Positions 47,459 through 56,525 of a DNA stretch of 64,000 nt are shown piece after piece. Source of the DNA: Acinetobacter sp. ANC 4910. Lineage in GTDB: Bacteria > Pseudomonadota > Gammaproteobacteria > Pseudomonadales > Moraxellaceae. Both the position numbers and the translations under genes were made by a program. The DNA lies in the NCBI RefSeq assembly GCF_004331035.1, contig NZ_SJNT01000002.1, forward strand, positions 226,088 to 290,087. The letters are read 5' to 3'. Every line of letters begins with the position of its first letter. Position 1 is the stretch's first letter. The notes beneath the pieces were generated by a model. That model was given only the letters and a program-made list of their open reading frames with translations, was not told the origin of the DNA and did not search any database.

Positions 47459-48856
47459 CTAACGAACCGCGGTCAGTTTGATTTGTCCTTGATTGCTTAA
47501 TGCTTGCTCTTCAACATCCACTGCTGAAAGTAAAGGGGTCATAAAAATATATCTGGTTTGTGCAGGTAGCTGTAACATGCCGTCTATCACAGCATGGCGA
47601 TATTTGTTTTCGGCACGGTCCTGATTTTTAAAACCCGTCACGCCTTCAATGACACAACCAGATTCATCCAGAAAAGCCACAAAAGGCCAGTAATAACTCG
47701 GTTGATTTTGACTCGAGGCATAAGAACTCAGTTGCACATTTTTAATGCCCGTCTGCACTTCCACCACTTCATAATCAAAATGATTCTTTAACGGTTGGCG
47801 AGGCCATAAATTGACGTCTTGCTGAGCTTTGAGTAATTTTGCTTTTTGTATTTTTTTATCGCGATAACAACTTTGACCCAAGCTTTGTACCACTTGATCT
47901 TTTGCAATTGGATAATACTGGGTCGATAAAGTAATCACTGAATTTTCAACTGGATGATGCTTCTTAAATAATCGGTCGAGTACACCTTGATTCACCCCTT
48001 TTTCGCGTTCAACCACTTGCAAACGAGGTGGGCCTAACTCTTTATCGACCACACCTTCTGGCATGATATAAAAGCGTTTTTTATTTTCTAAATTAAATTC
48101 TTTCCCTTCTAAATATTCATTTTTTACATAACGATCACCATTAATTTCCAGAAATCCTTCTTGTGTAGATTGCGTGGATACCGAACTGGTTTCTTGTTTG
48201 CTTTTTAATTGTGTGGCTTTTTCAATGGCCACATTGGTTTCAATTTTATGCAGTGCCCGCTCAACCTGTGCAGAAGTTGCCTTCTGAGTTATAGGTGATT
48301 GAGCGAGTTCCACGGGTGGCGTTTGAAGTGTAATAATGTGCTGACTGGGCTGCTCATTCACTTGTTTTGGGATTTCGGTAAATTTTGCTGTTACAGCGAC
48401 TTGTGACTCAACAGACGTGAGTTTTTTTTCATTATTTACTGGTGGAATAGATTTACTTTGATCAACCATTTCTGGCTGTACCACGATAGGTGTTTTTTGC
48501 GCTTCAGCAAGTTGAGGTTTAGTTTTTACTTGAGATTCAACTTTTTCAGCGACAACAGTCGGTGGCACAACAACTTGTACTTTTGGCATCGGTTGAACCA
48601 CCTGTGCAGATGGCGCATCCTTTACTTTTGTTTTTTCTTGTTCTGTCTTTTGCTTTGATGAAAGCTCAACCTTAGATTGAACTTCCACTTTTTGGGTTTC
48701 CGCAGGCGCACGAGGAATCACCATTGGACGACCATCTGGCCCAATGATGGTATAAAACTCACCCGCATTTGCAGACAGTGCCATCACCCCACATAAAACC
48801 CAAGTCGATGATGACACCCACGTAAACCGCTTAGCTGTATTGTTTTGTCTTACCAT
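47459..48856 (-). CDS. filE: Putative pilus assembly protein FilE
   Basis: The exported protein has 465 residues with a signal peptide (WVLCGVMALSANA-GEFY). A short motif EFYTIIGPDGRPMVIP resembles the DUF4124 start. A long low-complexity middle rich in Lys, Gln, Val and Pro covers about 50-235 and may span the periplasm. The folded C-terminal half contains two or more cysteines (GQSCYRDKK; ESGCVIEG). Its ATG lies inside the last codons of filD (7-base overlap), so the two are translationally coupled. Confidence 0.75.
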   Translation of the reverse strand: MVRQNNTAKRFTWVSSSTWVLCGVMALSANAGEFYTIIGPDGRPMVIPRAPAETQKVEVQSKVELSSKQKTEQEKTKVKDAPSAQVVQPMPKVQVVVPPTVVAEKVESQVKTKPQLAEAQKTPIVVQPEMVDQSKSIPPVNNEKKLTSVESQVAVTAKFTEIPKQVNEQPSQHIITLQTPPVELAQSPITQKATSAQVERALHKIETNVAIEKATQLKSKQETSSVSTQSTQEGFLEINGDRYVKNEYLEGKEFNLENKKRFYIMPEGVVDKELGPPRLQVVEREKGVNQGVLDRLFKKHHPVENSVITLSTQYYPIAKDQVVQSLGQSCYRDKKIQKAKLLKAQQDVNLWPRQPLKNHFDYEVVEVQTGIKNVQLSSYASSQNQPSYYWPFVAFLDESGCVIEGVTGFKNQDRAENKYRHAVIDGMLQLPAQTRYIFMTPLLSAVDVEEQALSNQGQIKLTAVR

Positions 48857-50514
48857 TTTGTACGATAACTCAAGCCTAAAATAGTGATATTGGTTTCGGT
48901 TTTTACGTTTAAGCCCGCGTATGGGTTGAGTAAAATATTATTCACCCCAGTTTGGTTCGATAAAGTACTGGTATTGGCAGGAATACTGTCTTTACTGCGT
49001 AAATAACCAATGGATAAATCTACGTCTGTATCGGCATCGAAGCGATAACCCACACCCAAACCAAATAATTGTGCATTATTAATAGGCACCATGGTATTTC
49101 GTTTATCATCGGGAATGGCGCTGGTTCTTGGTTCATATCCAGCTCGGAGCTTCAAACGATCAGTTGCCGAATATTCAATCCCGATGCCATAGTTCCAAGG
49201 TGAATCAAATTTCAAAGGCAATGACAAACTGTTGTCGGTAATATCTGGCGAAAGGAGTTTGGCAATTTTTAATGCCGAGATAGAACGGTCAAACTCAAAT
49301 TTGAACTTGTCCCATGCGCGATAATCTGTCCAACCTACATCTACATTGACTTGTAGGTCTGGCAGAATCATATATTTGATGCCCGCCTGAATATGCTGTG
49401 GATATTCAAAATCCATCGACACTAGACCTGATTCCGTCGCAGGAATACTTTGTGGAAAACCTAAAATTGCCGCAAGAATCTGGCCTGTAGGCGAAGACAT
49501 CAAACCATTGATCAACTCACGTGGCGCTTTCGAGTTATCAATCGTGTATTTCCCCTTCAAACGCATTTTTGAAGCACTTTGATACACCATACCAAAGCTA
49601 AATTCGTCGGTTGGTTCCCACATCACCCCAAGGTTAAAACTCGGACTCAATGATTGTTCCATCGCGACTTCCATCCGACCAAAACGGCCAAATGGATTCA
49701 TTCCTTCTTGAGCATTACAAATCCCGAGTAATAAAATATCGGTAATCACATCCGAGTTATCTTTAAATGGGGTACAAACCACCTCATCAATCATGCGTAA
49801 CATCCCAATCATTTCATTCGGGAAACGCAAATCTGTTTTTAAGGCAAAGGCTTGATAAGACATGCCCACGGATGCACCAATGGAAAGTTCATCATTGACT
49901 TCATAGGCGATAGATGGTGACAAATAAGTAAAGCGTTCCAATGCCACCTGTTGTCCCATAAAGTTACTTGGATTGCCATTTTCTGCACCGAATCCAGCCA
50001 CTAAGGGTGCATAAAATGCTGTGGCAAAAGTGGTTTTAGAACCAGGTGGTTTATATGCTGCGCCAGCCGTTGGCGCGAGCATTGGCATCCCCTCACCTAA
50101 ATCGACGACTTTCTTTAAAAAAGGTACATACAGGCTGATATATTCTACATCGCCATTTACTGGGCCTTTGTAATCCGTACAGATGTCTGAAGCCACTTCA
50201 GGACCGTCATTACACACCAACGGGTCATCTGAATAACCAAAAACGTTATAGCCTTCAGGTGCTGAATACTGACGTTTGATATTAAAGTCTGCCAGAATCC
50301 CCTGTACATCTGTTTGCAAACCTTCAATTTTCGTCAATGCCGCAGGGTTATAATGTACCGCACTTACCCCAGGTGGATCGGCTGTGACCGCATTCCCCAT
50401 CGCAAGTGATCGAATATCTACTGACAAATTTTGCCCGAGTTGAGCAAAAGCCATACTTGAACAGCCCGATAAAACTATCGCTGAAACTAACGGGCTAAGT
50501 CGTACCTTGTACAT
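48850..50514 (-). CDS. filD: Putative pilus system OmpP1/FadL-type outer membrane protein FilD
   Basis: This outer-membrane barrel of 554 residues belongs to the FadL/OmpP1/TodX family. Typical features are the N-terminal hatch-like SLAMGNAVTADPPGVSAVHYNPAALT near 36-61, repeated amphipathic strands, and a C-terminal aromatic end (LGLSYRTKW). The signal region contains SGCSSMAFAQ; a lipobox is possible but cleavage after FA seems likelier. FadL proteins carry hydrophobic compounds across the outer membrane. Its role in the fil system is unknown. Confidence 0.8.
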   Translation of the reverse strand: MYKVRLSPLVSAIVLSGCSSMAFAQLGQNLSVDIRSLAMGNAVTADPPGVSAVHYNPAALTKIEGLQTDVQGILADFNIKRQYSAPEGYNVFGYSDDPLVCNDGPEVASDICTDYKGPVNGDVEYISLYVPFLKKVVDLGEGMPMLAPTAGAAYKPPGSKTTFATAFYAPLVAGFGAENGNPSNFMGQQVALERFTYLSPSIAYEVNDELSIGASVGMSYQAFALKTDLRFPNEMIGMLRMIDEVVCTPFKDNSDVITDILLLGICNAQEGMNPFGRFGRMEVAMEQSLSPSFNLGVMWEPTDEFSFGMVYQSASKMRLKGKYTIDNSKAPRELINGLMSSPTGQILAAILGFPQSIPATESGLVSMDFEYPQHIQAGIKYMILPDLQVNVDVGWTDYRAWDKFKFEFDRSISALKIAKLLSPDITDNSLSLPLKFDSPWNYGIGIEYSATDRLKLRAGYEPRTSAIPDDKRNTMVPINNAQLFGLGVGYRFDADTDVDLSIGYLRSKDSIPANTSTLSNQTGVNNILLNPYAGLNVKTETNITILGLSYRTKW

Positions 50515-50526
50515 GCGACTGCCCTC

Positions 50527-51624
50527 TTAGCTGATTTTTTTACCGAAACCTGCAATATCTAATGGGAAGGACAAACCTAAAGAGACATCGGGTGCATCTT
50601 CAGTTAAGCCAATACCTAAAGTGCCATTCACAATGGTGTCTGGTGAAACACGTACGCCCAATGAAATCGCAAAGGTTGAACTGGTTTGATCGGCTGGTGA
50701 GTAACTTTCACCCGAGGTATATGTAAATTCTGCACCCGTATTGAAACTTTGCTGGTATGACATGGTCATAGACACATCATAGTTAAATGAGTAGGCGAAA
50801 CCGAATGAAAAACCTCCACTAATGCCTGGGTCAAACTCTTCAATGACTCGTGGACCACGGCGCTGATCTAAACCCGATTCTTTGAAACCATAGTTCGCTG
50901 ATACAGAAGCAAAAAGCACCACAGGATCAATATACTTACGTGTACTCGCACCCACACCTGCTGAATAATAGCCTTTACCTGTAGCTAAGTCGGAAGTTGG
51001 ATTAATTTCATAAGGACTATCCCCTGTTTTGGTCGAGATATTTCCAAATAAAATCAAAGGTAAACGTCCCGTTTTTAAAGGGAACGGTTCCCAACGTGTA
51101 CCTAAAGAGATATCCCCTAAGCCTGCGGTGGAGGTGTCTTTTAAATTGTCCGTCTTTGCAACTAGTGGTAATGAAGCCGTGAAGGTTAAATTATCGAGTA
51201 CCCCATACTGTACGGTAAAAGTATTGGTCAAAGTATGGCTGGCATTTTCCTGTACGCGTAATTGATACAGGCTACCTTGTGCCATTTCTAGATCTAATTG
51301 GGTATCGCGATAATAGGTATAATCCACATCGTAAAATGCAGAAATATCGCCTTTTTTAATTAAAGAATATTGACGCTCGTTTGAGGTAAAAACTTCTTCA
51401 AGATTGGTTTGTTTAGTCGCATCACCTTCTTGTTGCTGCAATGCATTAGAAGCATCATGCGGTGGTGTTGTGGCATTGGTTTCTACACTTGATGCAACTG
51501 CTGTTTCTTGAGCTCCAACGGTTGTTCCCTGTGTTTCAGCTGTCGTATCGGCTGCATAAGCAGTCCCCATCAAAATTTGAATACTCAGCACCAATAAAGT
51601 TTTATTCATCCATTGATTTTTCAT
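50527..51624 (-). CDS. filC: Putative pilus system outer-membrane protein FilC
   Basis: The 365-residue exported protein has a signal peptide (LLVLSIQILMGTAYA), a Thr/Ala/Gln-rich linker to about residue 75, and then a beta-barrel-like domain. The barrel resembles the phenol-degradation meta-pathway transporter type (YGVLDNLTFTASLPL; GLGDISLGTRWEPF) and ends FPLDIAGFGKKIS. The stop is 12 bases before filD. The barrel assignment is from strand pattern only. Confidence 0.72.
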   Translation of the reverse strand: MKNQWMNKTLLVLSIQILMGTAYAADTTAETQGTTVGAQETAVASSVETNATTPPHDASNALQQQEGDATKQTNLEEVFTSNERQYSLIKKGDISAFYDVDYTYYRDTQLDLEMAQGSLYQLRVQENASHTLTNTFTVQYGVLDNLTFTASLPLVAKTDNLKDTSTAGLGDISLGTRWEPFPLKTGRLPLILFGNISTKTGDSPYEINPTSDLATGKGYYSAGVGASTRKYIDPVVLFASVSANYGFKESGLDQRRGPRVIEEFDPGISGGFSFGFAYSFNYDVSMTMSYQQSFNTGAEFTYTSGESYSPADQTSSTFAISLGVRVSPDTIVNGTLGIGLTEDAPDVSLGLSFPLDIAGFGKKIS

Positions 51625-51665
51625 TTCCGTCCACTCTATTCTTTTTTTATTTGCTTTAAACCGCT

Positions 51666-52526
51666 CTATTTGCTCTTGTAATATAGGCGTAAATGTCGAT
51701 CGACATATTGGCCGTTCATCTCTGATTCTGGGTTATTATTGACAATTCTTGAGATCGTTGCCCCACGATCCGCCAGTTTTTCCATATAAAACTGAGGATA
51801 TTGAATATCAACCAGTGCATAACGGTTTACTGTTGCATCCTCAACATGGCGCATATCACTATCCTGTAATGCCAATAAATTTTTACGTTGTTCTGGTGGA
51901 ACACTAATTAGAAATAAGGTGTTATTTTCCCAAATTTCTTTAAAGCGTTCTTCATCAAAACTAATGTTTCCCAAAGCTGGATCAGCGACGTAAACACGCC
52001 TATCCTTATAGGCCTTAAACACCACAAAATGTTTAAACCCTGCATATGAGATTGGAACAATGGCTGGCTGTCCTTGCGCGACTAAATCTGAAAACTCACC
52101 TTTATAGCCCCCACTTTCTAAACCGAGTGCAGCAACAAAACGCTTCATATCCAGTAGTGAAAAGCTGCGACGCTCAATAATCCGCTCAGACTCACCGAAC
52201 TTAAGTAAGCCAGTCATGGTCTGTTGTTCAGTCAACTGTGTGCCCACATAACCATTGAGTAATGTTGTTAATGCAGCAGAACCACAGCTATAGTCATAGG
52301 CTTGACGCACAATGCCACGAAATTGATCGATTAATGCAGGTTGAATTTGAACGGTTTCACGGTGCATGCGAGTAAAAGAATCTTGCCGTGAATCTAATGT
52401 TTCAGTGTAATAAACTGCCTCAGGAGGTTTTTCTTTTATTTCAAAGGCTTGCGTGGCAAAATAATACATCAATGCCGAGCCCAATGCGATCTCTAACATA
52501 TTCCCTAACTTTCTGGTATTCGGCAT
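51666..52526 (-). CDS. filB: Putative pilus system C39-family peptidase FilB
   Basis: This 286-residue protein has an N-terminal hydrophobic anchor (MLEIALGSALMYYFATQAF). A papain-like C39 domain follows: the catalytic cysteine region is AYDYSCGSAALTTLLNGYVG near 75-94 and the histidine is in FKHFVVFKAYKDRRVYVADPALG near 162-184. C39 enzymes typically cleave after double-glycine leaders, here presumably on the periplasmic side. It follows filA across a strong terminator. A substrate within the fil system is plausible but unproven. Confidence 0.82.
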   Translation of the reverse strand: MPNTRKLGNMLEIALGSALMYYFATQAFEIKEKPPEAVYYTETLDSRQDSFTRMHRETVQIQPALIDQFRGIVRQAYDYSCGSAALTTLLNGYVGTQLTEQQTMTGLLKFGESERIIERRSFSLLDMKRFVAALGLESGGYKGEFSDLVAQGQPAIVPISYAGFKHFVVFKAYKDRRVYVADPALGNISFDEERFKEIWENNTLFLISVPPEQRKNLLALQDSDMRHVEDATVNRYALVDIQYPQFYMEKLADRGATISRIVNNNPESEMNGQYVDRHLRLYYKSK

Positions 52527-52662
52527 GACGTGCCTGAAATTTATTATTTTTCTAGAGTAAAAACTCTATACTTCCTTGTATTTTGACAACATACCTGTTT
52601 TTAAAAAAAAGAAACAGCTTTTTCTTACATTTTTCGATGAACTGAATGGTTTTTTGTAAAAA

Positions 52663-52688
52663 AAAAGCGCGTGAATTCACGCGCTTTT
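52663..52688 (-). terminator. Perfect palindromic terminator between filA and filB
   Basis: AAAAGCGCGTGAA with TTCACGCGCTTTT forms a 26-bp perfect palindrome. On the minus strand a run of nine T follows. It should stop most filA transcripts before filB. Confidence 0.9.
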
Positions 52689-52700
52689 CCTACCAAATGA

Positions 52701-53684
52701 TTAGTGACCAGAAATCGTAATCACTGCACCAGGTGTATAAACCCCTAATGTTGGGCTGTAATAAGTTTGTAGACCTTGTACTTCCACATCACCAATTGAT
52801 GCCGCCGCTTGGCTACCTAAATGTACACCTTTCACATAGTTATCGACTGCACCACTAGAGCTGATGATACGTAAATAACCTTTGTTTGCACCTTCTGTAC
52901 CAATCACACTGATCGATTGATTCAAGGTTAAATCTTTGGCATTTGCATCCGCAACTTTAATGCTGTCTACGAAGATTTGACCTGCTGCACGGTTACCAGT
53001 CGTACCATCACCAGTCCCTTGTTTGGTTGAGTTATCCAAAATACCGAGGTTGGTAATTTCTAAACCGCCAATCATGGTCGCATTCAACTTCACCATAGCC
53101 CCTTGTGGTGCTGCACCCAATTGAATATTGGCAGACATAGGACCTGTTTTTAAAGATAGACCCGATAAAATTGCATTGTAGTTGGTATCATCTCCACCAC
53201 GACGAATACTGGTTGAAGCTGCTGTTGGAAGCGCGCCTGAACCTGTTACCCCAATTTCACCAATTTTAATATCTAAACCAGAAACCTGAGCACCAATGTT
53301 CAGGAACGCACCACCTGTTCCTGAAGTACCTGCATCCGTGTCAATGGTTAAGTCTGCAAGGTTACGTGAAGCGAGTAAGTATGCACCAGCATTATCATAG
53401 TTGGCACCAATCACAATACCTTTGGTTGCCGTCGCACCTGTACCATTGCCCTTAATTACAATGGCACCAGCAGTTGAAGTACCGCCCAATCCAGCTGTTG
53501 CAAGGCCGTCATTGTCATGAATGAATAATTTCTCAATCTCGACTTTAGAAATGCCAATACCGATATTTAAACCATCTTGACCCGTTGTCGCGCTTAATGA
53601 AGCATCGTCCATTGCTTGCATAGCCATCGCATTCGCGCTAATAGCCATTGAAGAAACTAAAACAAGTTTAGTTAATTTTTTCAT
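52701..53684 (-). CDS. filA: Putative pilus system protein FilA (DUF6160-like)
   Basis: The 327-residue exported protein has a signal peptide (MKKLTKLVLVSSMAISANAM). The mature part is rich in Gly, Ala, Thr, Ile and Asp, with alternating hydrophobic residues suggesting an all-beta structural protein. Just after the signal is DDASLSATTGQDGLNIGI, a pattern common in DUF6160-type and related surface proteins. The frame opens with TTG at 53699; ATG 53684 has GGAGAG upstream. It is the first gene of fil and is isolated by a terminator, fitting an abundant structural subunit. No pilin fold is recognised. Confidence 0.78.
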   Translation of the reverse strand: MKKLTKLVLVSSMAISANAMAMQAMDDASLSATTGQDGLNIGIGISKVEIEKLFIHDNDGLATAGLGGTSTAGAIVIKGNGTGATATKGIVIGANYDNAGAYLLASRNLADLTIDTDAGTSGTGGAFLNIGAQVSGLDIKIGEIGVTGSGALPTAASTSIRRGGDDTNYNAILSGLSLKTGPMSANIQLGAAPQGAMVKLNATMIGGLEITNLGILDNSTKQGTGDGTTGNRAAGQIFVDSIKVADANAKDLTLNQSISVIGTEGANKGYLRIISSSGAVDNYVKGVHLGSQAAASIGDVEVQGLQTYYSPTLGVYTPGAVITISGH

Positions 53685-53941
53685 GTTCCACTCTCCCAAG
53701 AGTATTCTTTTTCTTTAATGTCAACCACTCGATGCATCTGTTGTTTTATTTGTTTTTCGACAACAGTACATAGTTCCTTGAGTGATCCGTTGGCACCCAT
53801 AACGTTATAGGTCTGCTATTTTTTGTTCAACTGCTGTTGGTCGTAATGTGAATCTTGCCGACAAACGGTATTTACTGTGTTGTTTCCTTCACATTCGAGT
53901 AAAATATAGAATATAGTTTTGATGCCAGCTTTATTAAGCAT

Positions 53942-55279
53942 ATGACCAGCCCTGCTCTTTTCCAAAATGTGATTTGTGATCAACCTGTTAATGTTCAGGA
54001 AATTCTTTCATATCTCGATGATCTTCCACATTTAATTTATTTAAAAAACAATCAAAGCCCGGTCATTTCTTTTCTTCCATGTCAATTTGAATGTGTAAAA
54101 AATGGCGTCCGTCAAACTTATCAAAGAACACAACTTGACCAATATATCCCCATTGAATCTAGTTTAAGTTTTAAACAGTTCGAAAATAATCAATCCAATT
54201 CTGATGGCTTTCAGGGCGGATTCATGGGCTTCATCAGTTATGATTTTGCCAGTGCACAACATGTGAAGGTTCACTCAAAAGATCAACCTAGTTTTTGGCT
54301 TGGTTTATTTCAAACTTATTTAAAATTTCAGGATGATGTTTGGTATTTTTATAGTGATGAGCCAGAAGCTGAACAAATTTTCACATTCATTCAGAACAAA
54401 TTAGAATCGACATCTAATGTCACTCCATTACAGCTGACTCAAAGCTGTCAAGCACGTTGGAATAAGCAACAATATCAACATGCTTTTACACAGGTACAAG
54501 AATATATTAAAGCGGGAGACTGCTATCAAATTAACCTGACCCAAGAATTTAAAGGACAAGCTGAAGGGCGTTTACTTTCTGTGGCACAAGAGTTCTGGCA
54601 GTTAACTGATGCACCTTATTCAGGTTATTTAAAAACTGAAGACTTCGAATTACTGAGCTGCTCTCCTGAGCTGTTTATCGAATTTTTAGCAGAAAAAAAA
54701 CTGGTGACTAAACCAATTAAAGGCACTATGCCACGTTATGCAGATGCAGAGCGCGATGCACAATCTAAACACCAATTGCAACACTCGTCTAAAGATCAGG
54801 CTGAAAATGTCATGATTGTAGATTTGTTACGTAATGATTTAAGTGTTTATGCAGAAACAGGGACGGTTAAAACACCAAAATTATTTGAAATTGAATCATT
54901 TAATCAAGTTCATCACATGGTCAGTGAAGTCACAGCAACCCTGAAACCCAATGTCAAAGCTTTAGATGTATTGTTGGCAGCGCTACCTGGTGGCTCAATT
55001 ACAGGCGCACCCAAAATTCGTGCCATGCAAATTATTGAAGAGTTAGAAGGCGCGCCACGTGGTGCATATTGTGGATCATTAGGTTATTTTAATTTTGATG
55101 GCACAGGTTCATGGAATATTTTGATTCGCTCTATTCAGAAATATCAACAGGATATTTCTCTATGGGCGGGCGGCGGAGTCACCATTGCCTCTGACTGCGA
55201 TGCTGAATACCAAGAATGTTTTGATAAAGTTTCTGCCATGCTAGATTTACTCAACACATGGCAGAAGCCGCAATCTTAA
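53942..55279 (+). CDS. pabB: Aminodeoxychorismate synthase component I
   Basis: PabB makes 4-amino-4-deoxychorismate from chorismate, using ammonia from PabA, for folate synthesis. The 445 residues have an N-terminal variable domain and the C-terminal chorismate-binding domain. Key motifs are [13 protein letters not shown], the lysine-containing [38 protein letters not shown] and the final [16 protein letters not shown]. It shares TTAA with convergent hisC: the two stop codons overlap by 2 bases within that tetranucleotide. Confidence 0.93.
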   Translation: MTSPALFQNVICDQPVNVQEILSYLDDLPHLIYLKNNQSPVISFLPCQFECVKNGVRQTYQRTQLDQYIPIESSLSFKQFENNQSNSDGFQGGFMGFISYDFASAQHVKVHSKDQPSFWLGLFQTYLKFQDDVWYFYSDEPEAEQIFTFIQNKLESTSNVTPLQLTQSCQARWNKQQYQHAFTQVQEYIKAGDCYQINLTQEFKGQAEGRLLSVAQEFWQLTDAPYSGYLKTEDFELLSCSPELFIEFLAEKKLVTKPIKGTMPRYADAERDAQSKHQLQHSSKDQAENVMIVDLLRNDLSVYAETGTVKTPKLFEIESFNQVHHMVSEVTATLKPNVKALDVLLAALPGGSITGAPKIRAMQIIEELEGAPRGAYCGSLGYFNFDGTGSWNILIRSIQKYQQDISLWAGGGVTIASDCDAEYQECFDKVSAMLDLLNTWQKPQS

Positions 55280-56367
55280 GCCAGAATATCTTGCTTTAAC
55301 GTTTCAACCAAACGTTGATTTTGCTCATCGGTACCAATGGTAATACGCAAGAATTGATTAATGCGTGGCTTATTGAAATAACGCACAATAATGCCACATG
55401 CACGTAATTCAGCTGCCAATTCACCCGCATCTTTATTGGGTAAAGATGCAAAAATGAAGTTGGCTTTAGACGGCAATATCACAAAACCAATCGCTTGTAG
55501 CTCATTGACCAATTTTTCACGGCTGCGAATGACCTTTTCACATTGCTGTTCAAAATACGCCTGATCTTCAAAAGAAGCTACGGCTGCAGCAATCGCAAAA
55601 CGATCGATTGGATAAGAATTAAAGCTATTTTTCACCGCTTCGAGTGCTGCAATTAAATGCGGCTGTGCAATCGCAAAACCAACACGTAAACCAGCCAATG
55701 AACGAGACTTGGATGTGGTTTGGCAAACCACCAAGTTCTCATACTTTTCCACTAATTTAACCGCAGATTCAGCGCCAAAATCGACATAAGCTTCATCAAT
55801 CACCACCACCGAATCTGGATTAGCTTGTAAGACTTCCTCAATCGCTTCCAACCCTAAAGCAATACTGGTTGGCGCGTTCGGATTGGTGATAATAATGCCA
55901 CCATTGGCTTGCTTATAGTCATCTACCACAATTTCAAAAGCATCATTCAAAGGTAAAACTTGTGTTTGAACCCCAAAGAACTGACTATAAACAGGATAAA
56001 AACTATAGGTAATATCAGGATAAAGGATGGGTTTATCTTGGACAAAAAAAGCCTTAAAGATATGTGCCAAAACTTCGTCTGAACCATTCCCGACAAAAAC
56101 ATTCGCGACATCAATCTGCTGCTGTTTAGCAATTGCTTGCTTTAATGCAGAAGCATCAGGATCTGGATATAAACGTAAGGCATCCGCAGAATCTACTAGT
56201 ACCGCTTGTACAGCTTCTACCACCTTAGGAGATGGCGGATATGGGTTTTCATTGGTATTTAATTTTAATAAATTTTGAATTTTGGGTTGCTCACCTGGTA
56301 CATACGGTTCTAATTCACGTACTTCAGGACTCCAAAAACGCATTTGTGCTGGACTAATATTTGACAT
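55276..56367 (-). CDS. hisC: Histidinol-phosphate aminotransferase
   Basis: HisC is a PLP enzyme that transaminates imidazole-acetol phosphate in histidine synthesis. It has 363 residues. [12 protein letters not shown] lies near the N-terminus, and the PLP lysine is in [17 protein letters not shown] near 216-232. [15 protein letters not shown] is near 90-104. It is downstream of hisD but separated from it by a 158-base spacer with several hairpins. Confidence 0.94.
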   Translation of the reverse strand: MSNISPAQMRFWSPEVRELEPYVPGEQPKIQNLLKLNTNENPYPPSPKVVEAVQAVLVDSADALRLYPDPDASALKQAIAKQQQIDVANVFVGNGSDEVLAHIFKAFFVQDKPILYPDITYSFYPVYSQFFGVQTQVLPLNDAFEIVVDDYKQANGGIIITNPNAPTSIALGLEAIEEVLQANPDSVVVIDEAYVDFGAESAVKLVEKYENLVVCQTTSKSRSLAGLRVGFAIAQPHLIAALEAVKNSFNSYPIDRFAIAAAVASFEDQAYFEQQCEKVIRSREKLVNELQAIGFVILPSKANFIFASLPNKDAGELAAELRACGIIVRYFNKPRINQFLRITIGTDEQNQRLVETLKQDILA

Positions 56368-56411
56368 TTTATTTCTCTATATTTCCTTTCCTAAGCTCTC
56401 TTACGCTTCGC

Positions 56412-56501
56412 CTTAAAGAAATCCTTTAAGCTTACTCAGCGAGAGGAATTTACGCCTCGTTATTGATTTCATCGAGGCGTTCCCTCTCCTTTTAGGAGAG
56501 G
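56412..56501. repeat. Cluster of three short palindromes between hisD and hisC
   Basis: Three hairpins follow each other: CTTAAAG/CTTTAAG (56412-56430), ACGCCTCG/CGAGGCGT (56452-56480) and CCTCTCCT/AGGAGAGG (56483-56501). None has a good T-run. The last unit, with its flanking GGTTTAGGAAGAGG, resembles short intergenic palindromic repeats seen in Acinetobacter. I cannot verify copy number. Confidence 0.45.
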
Positions 56502-56525
56502 TTTAGGAAGAGGTTTTAAAATAAT

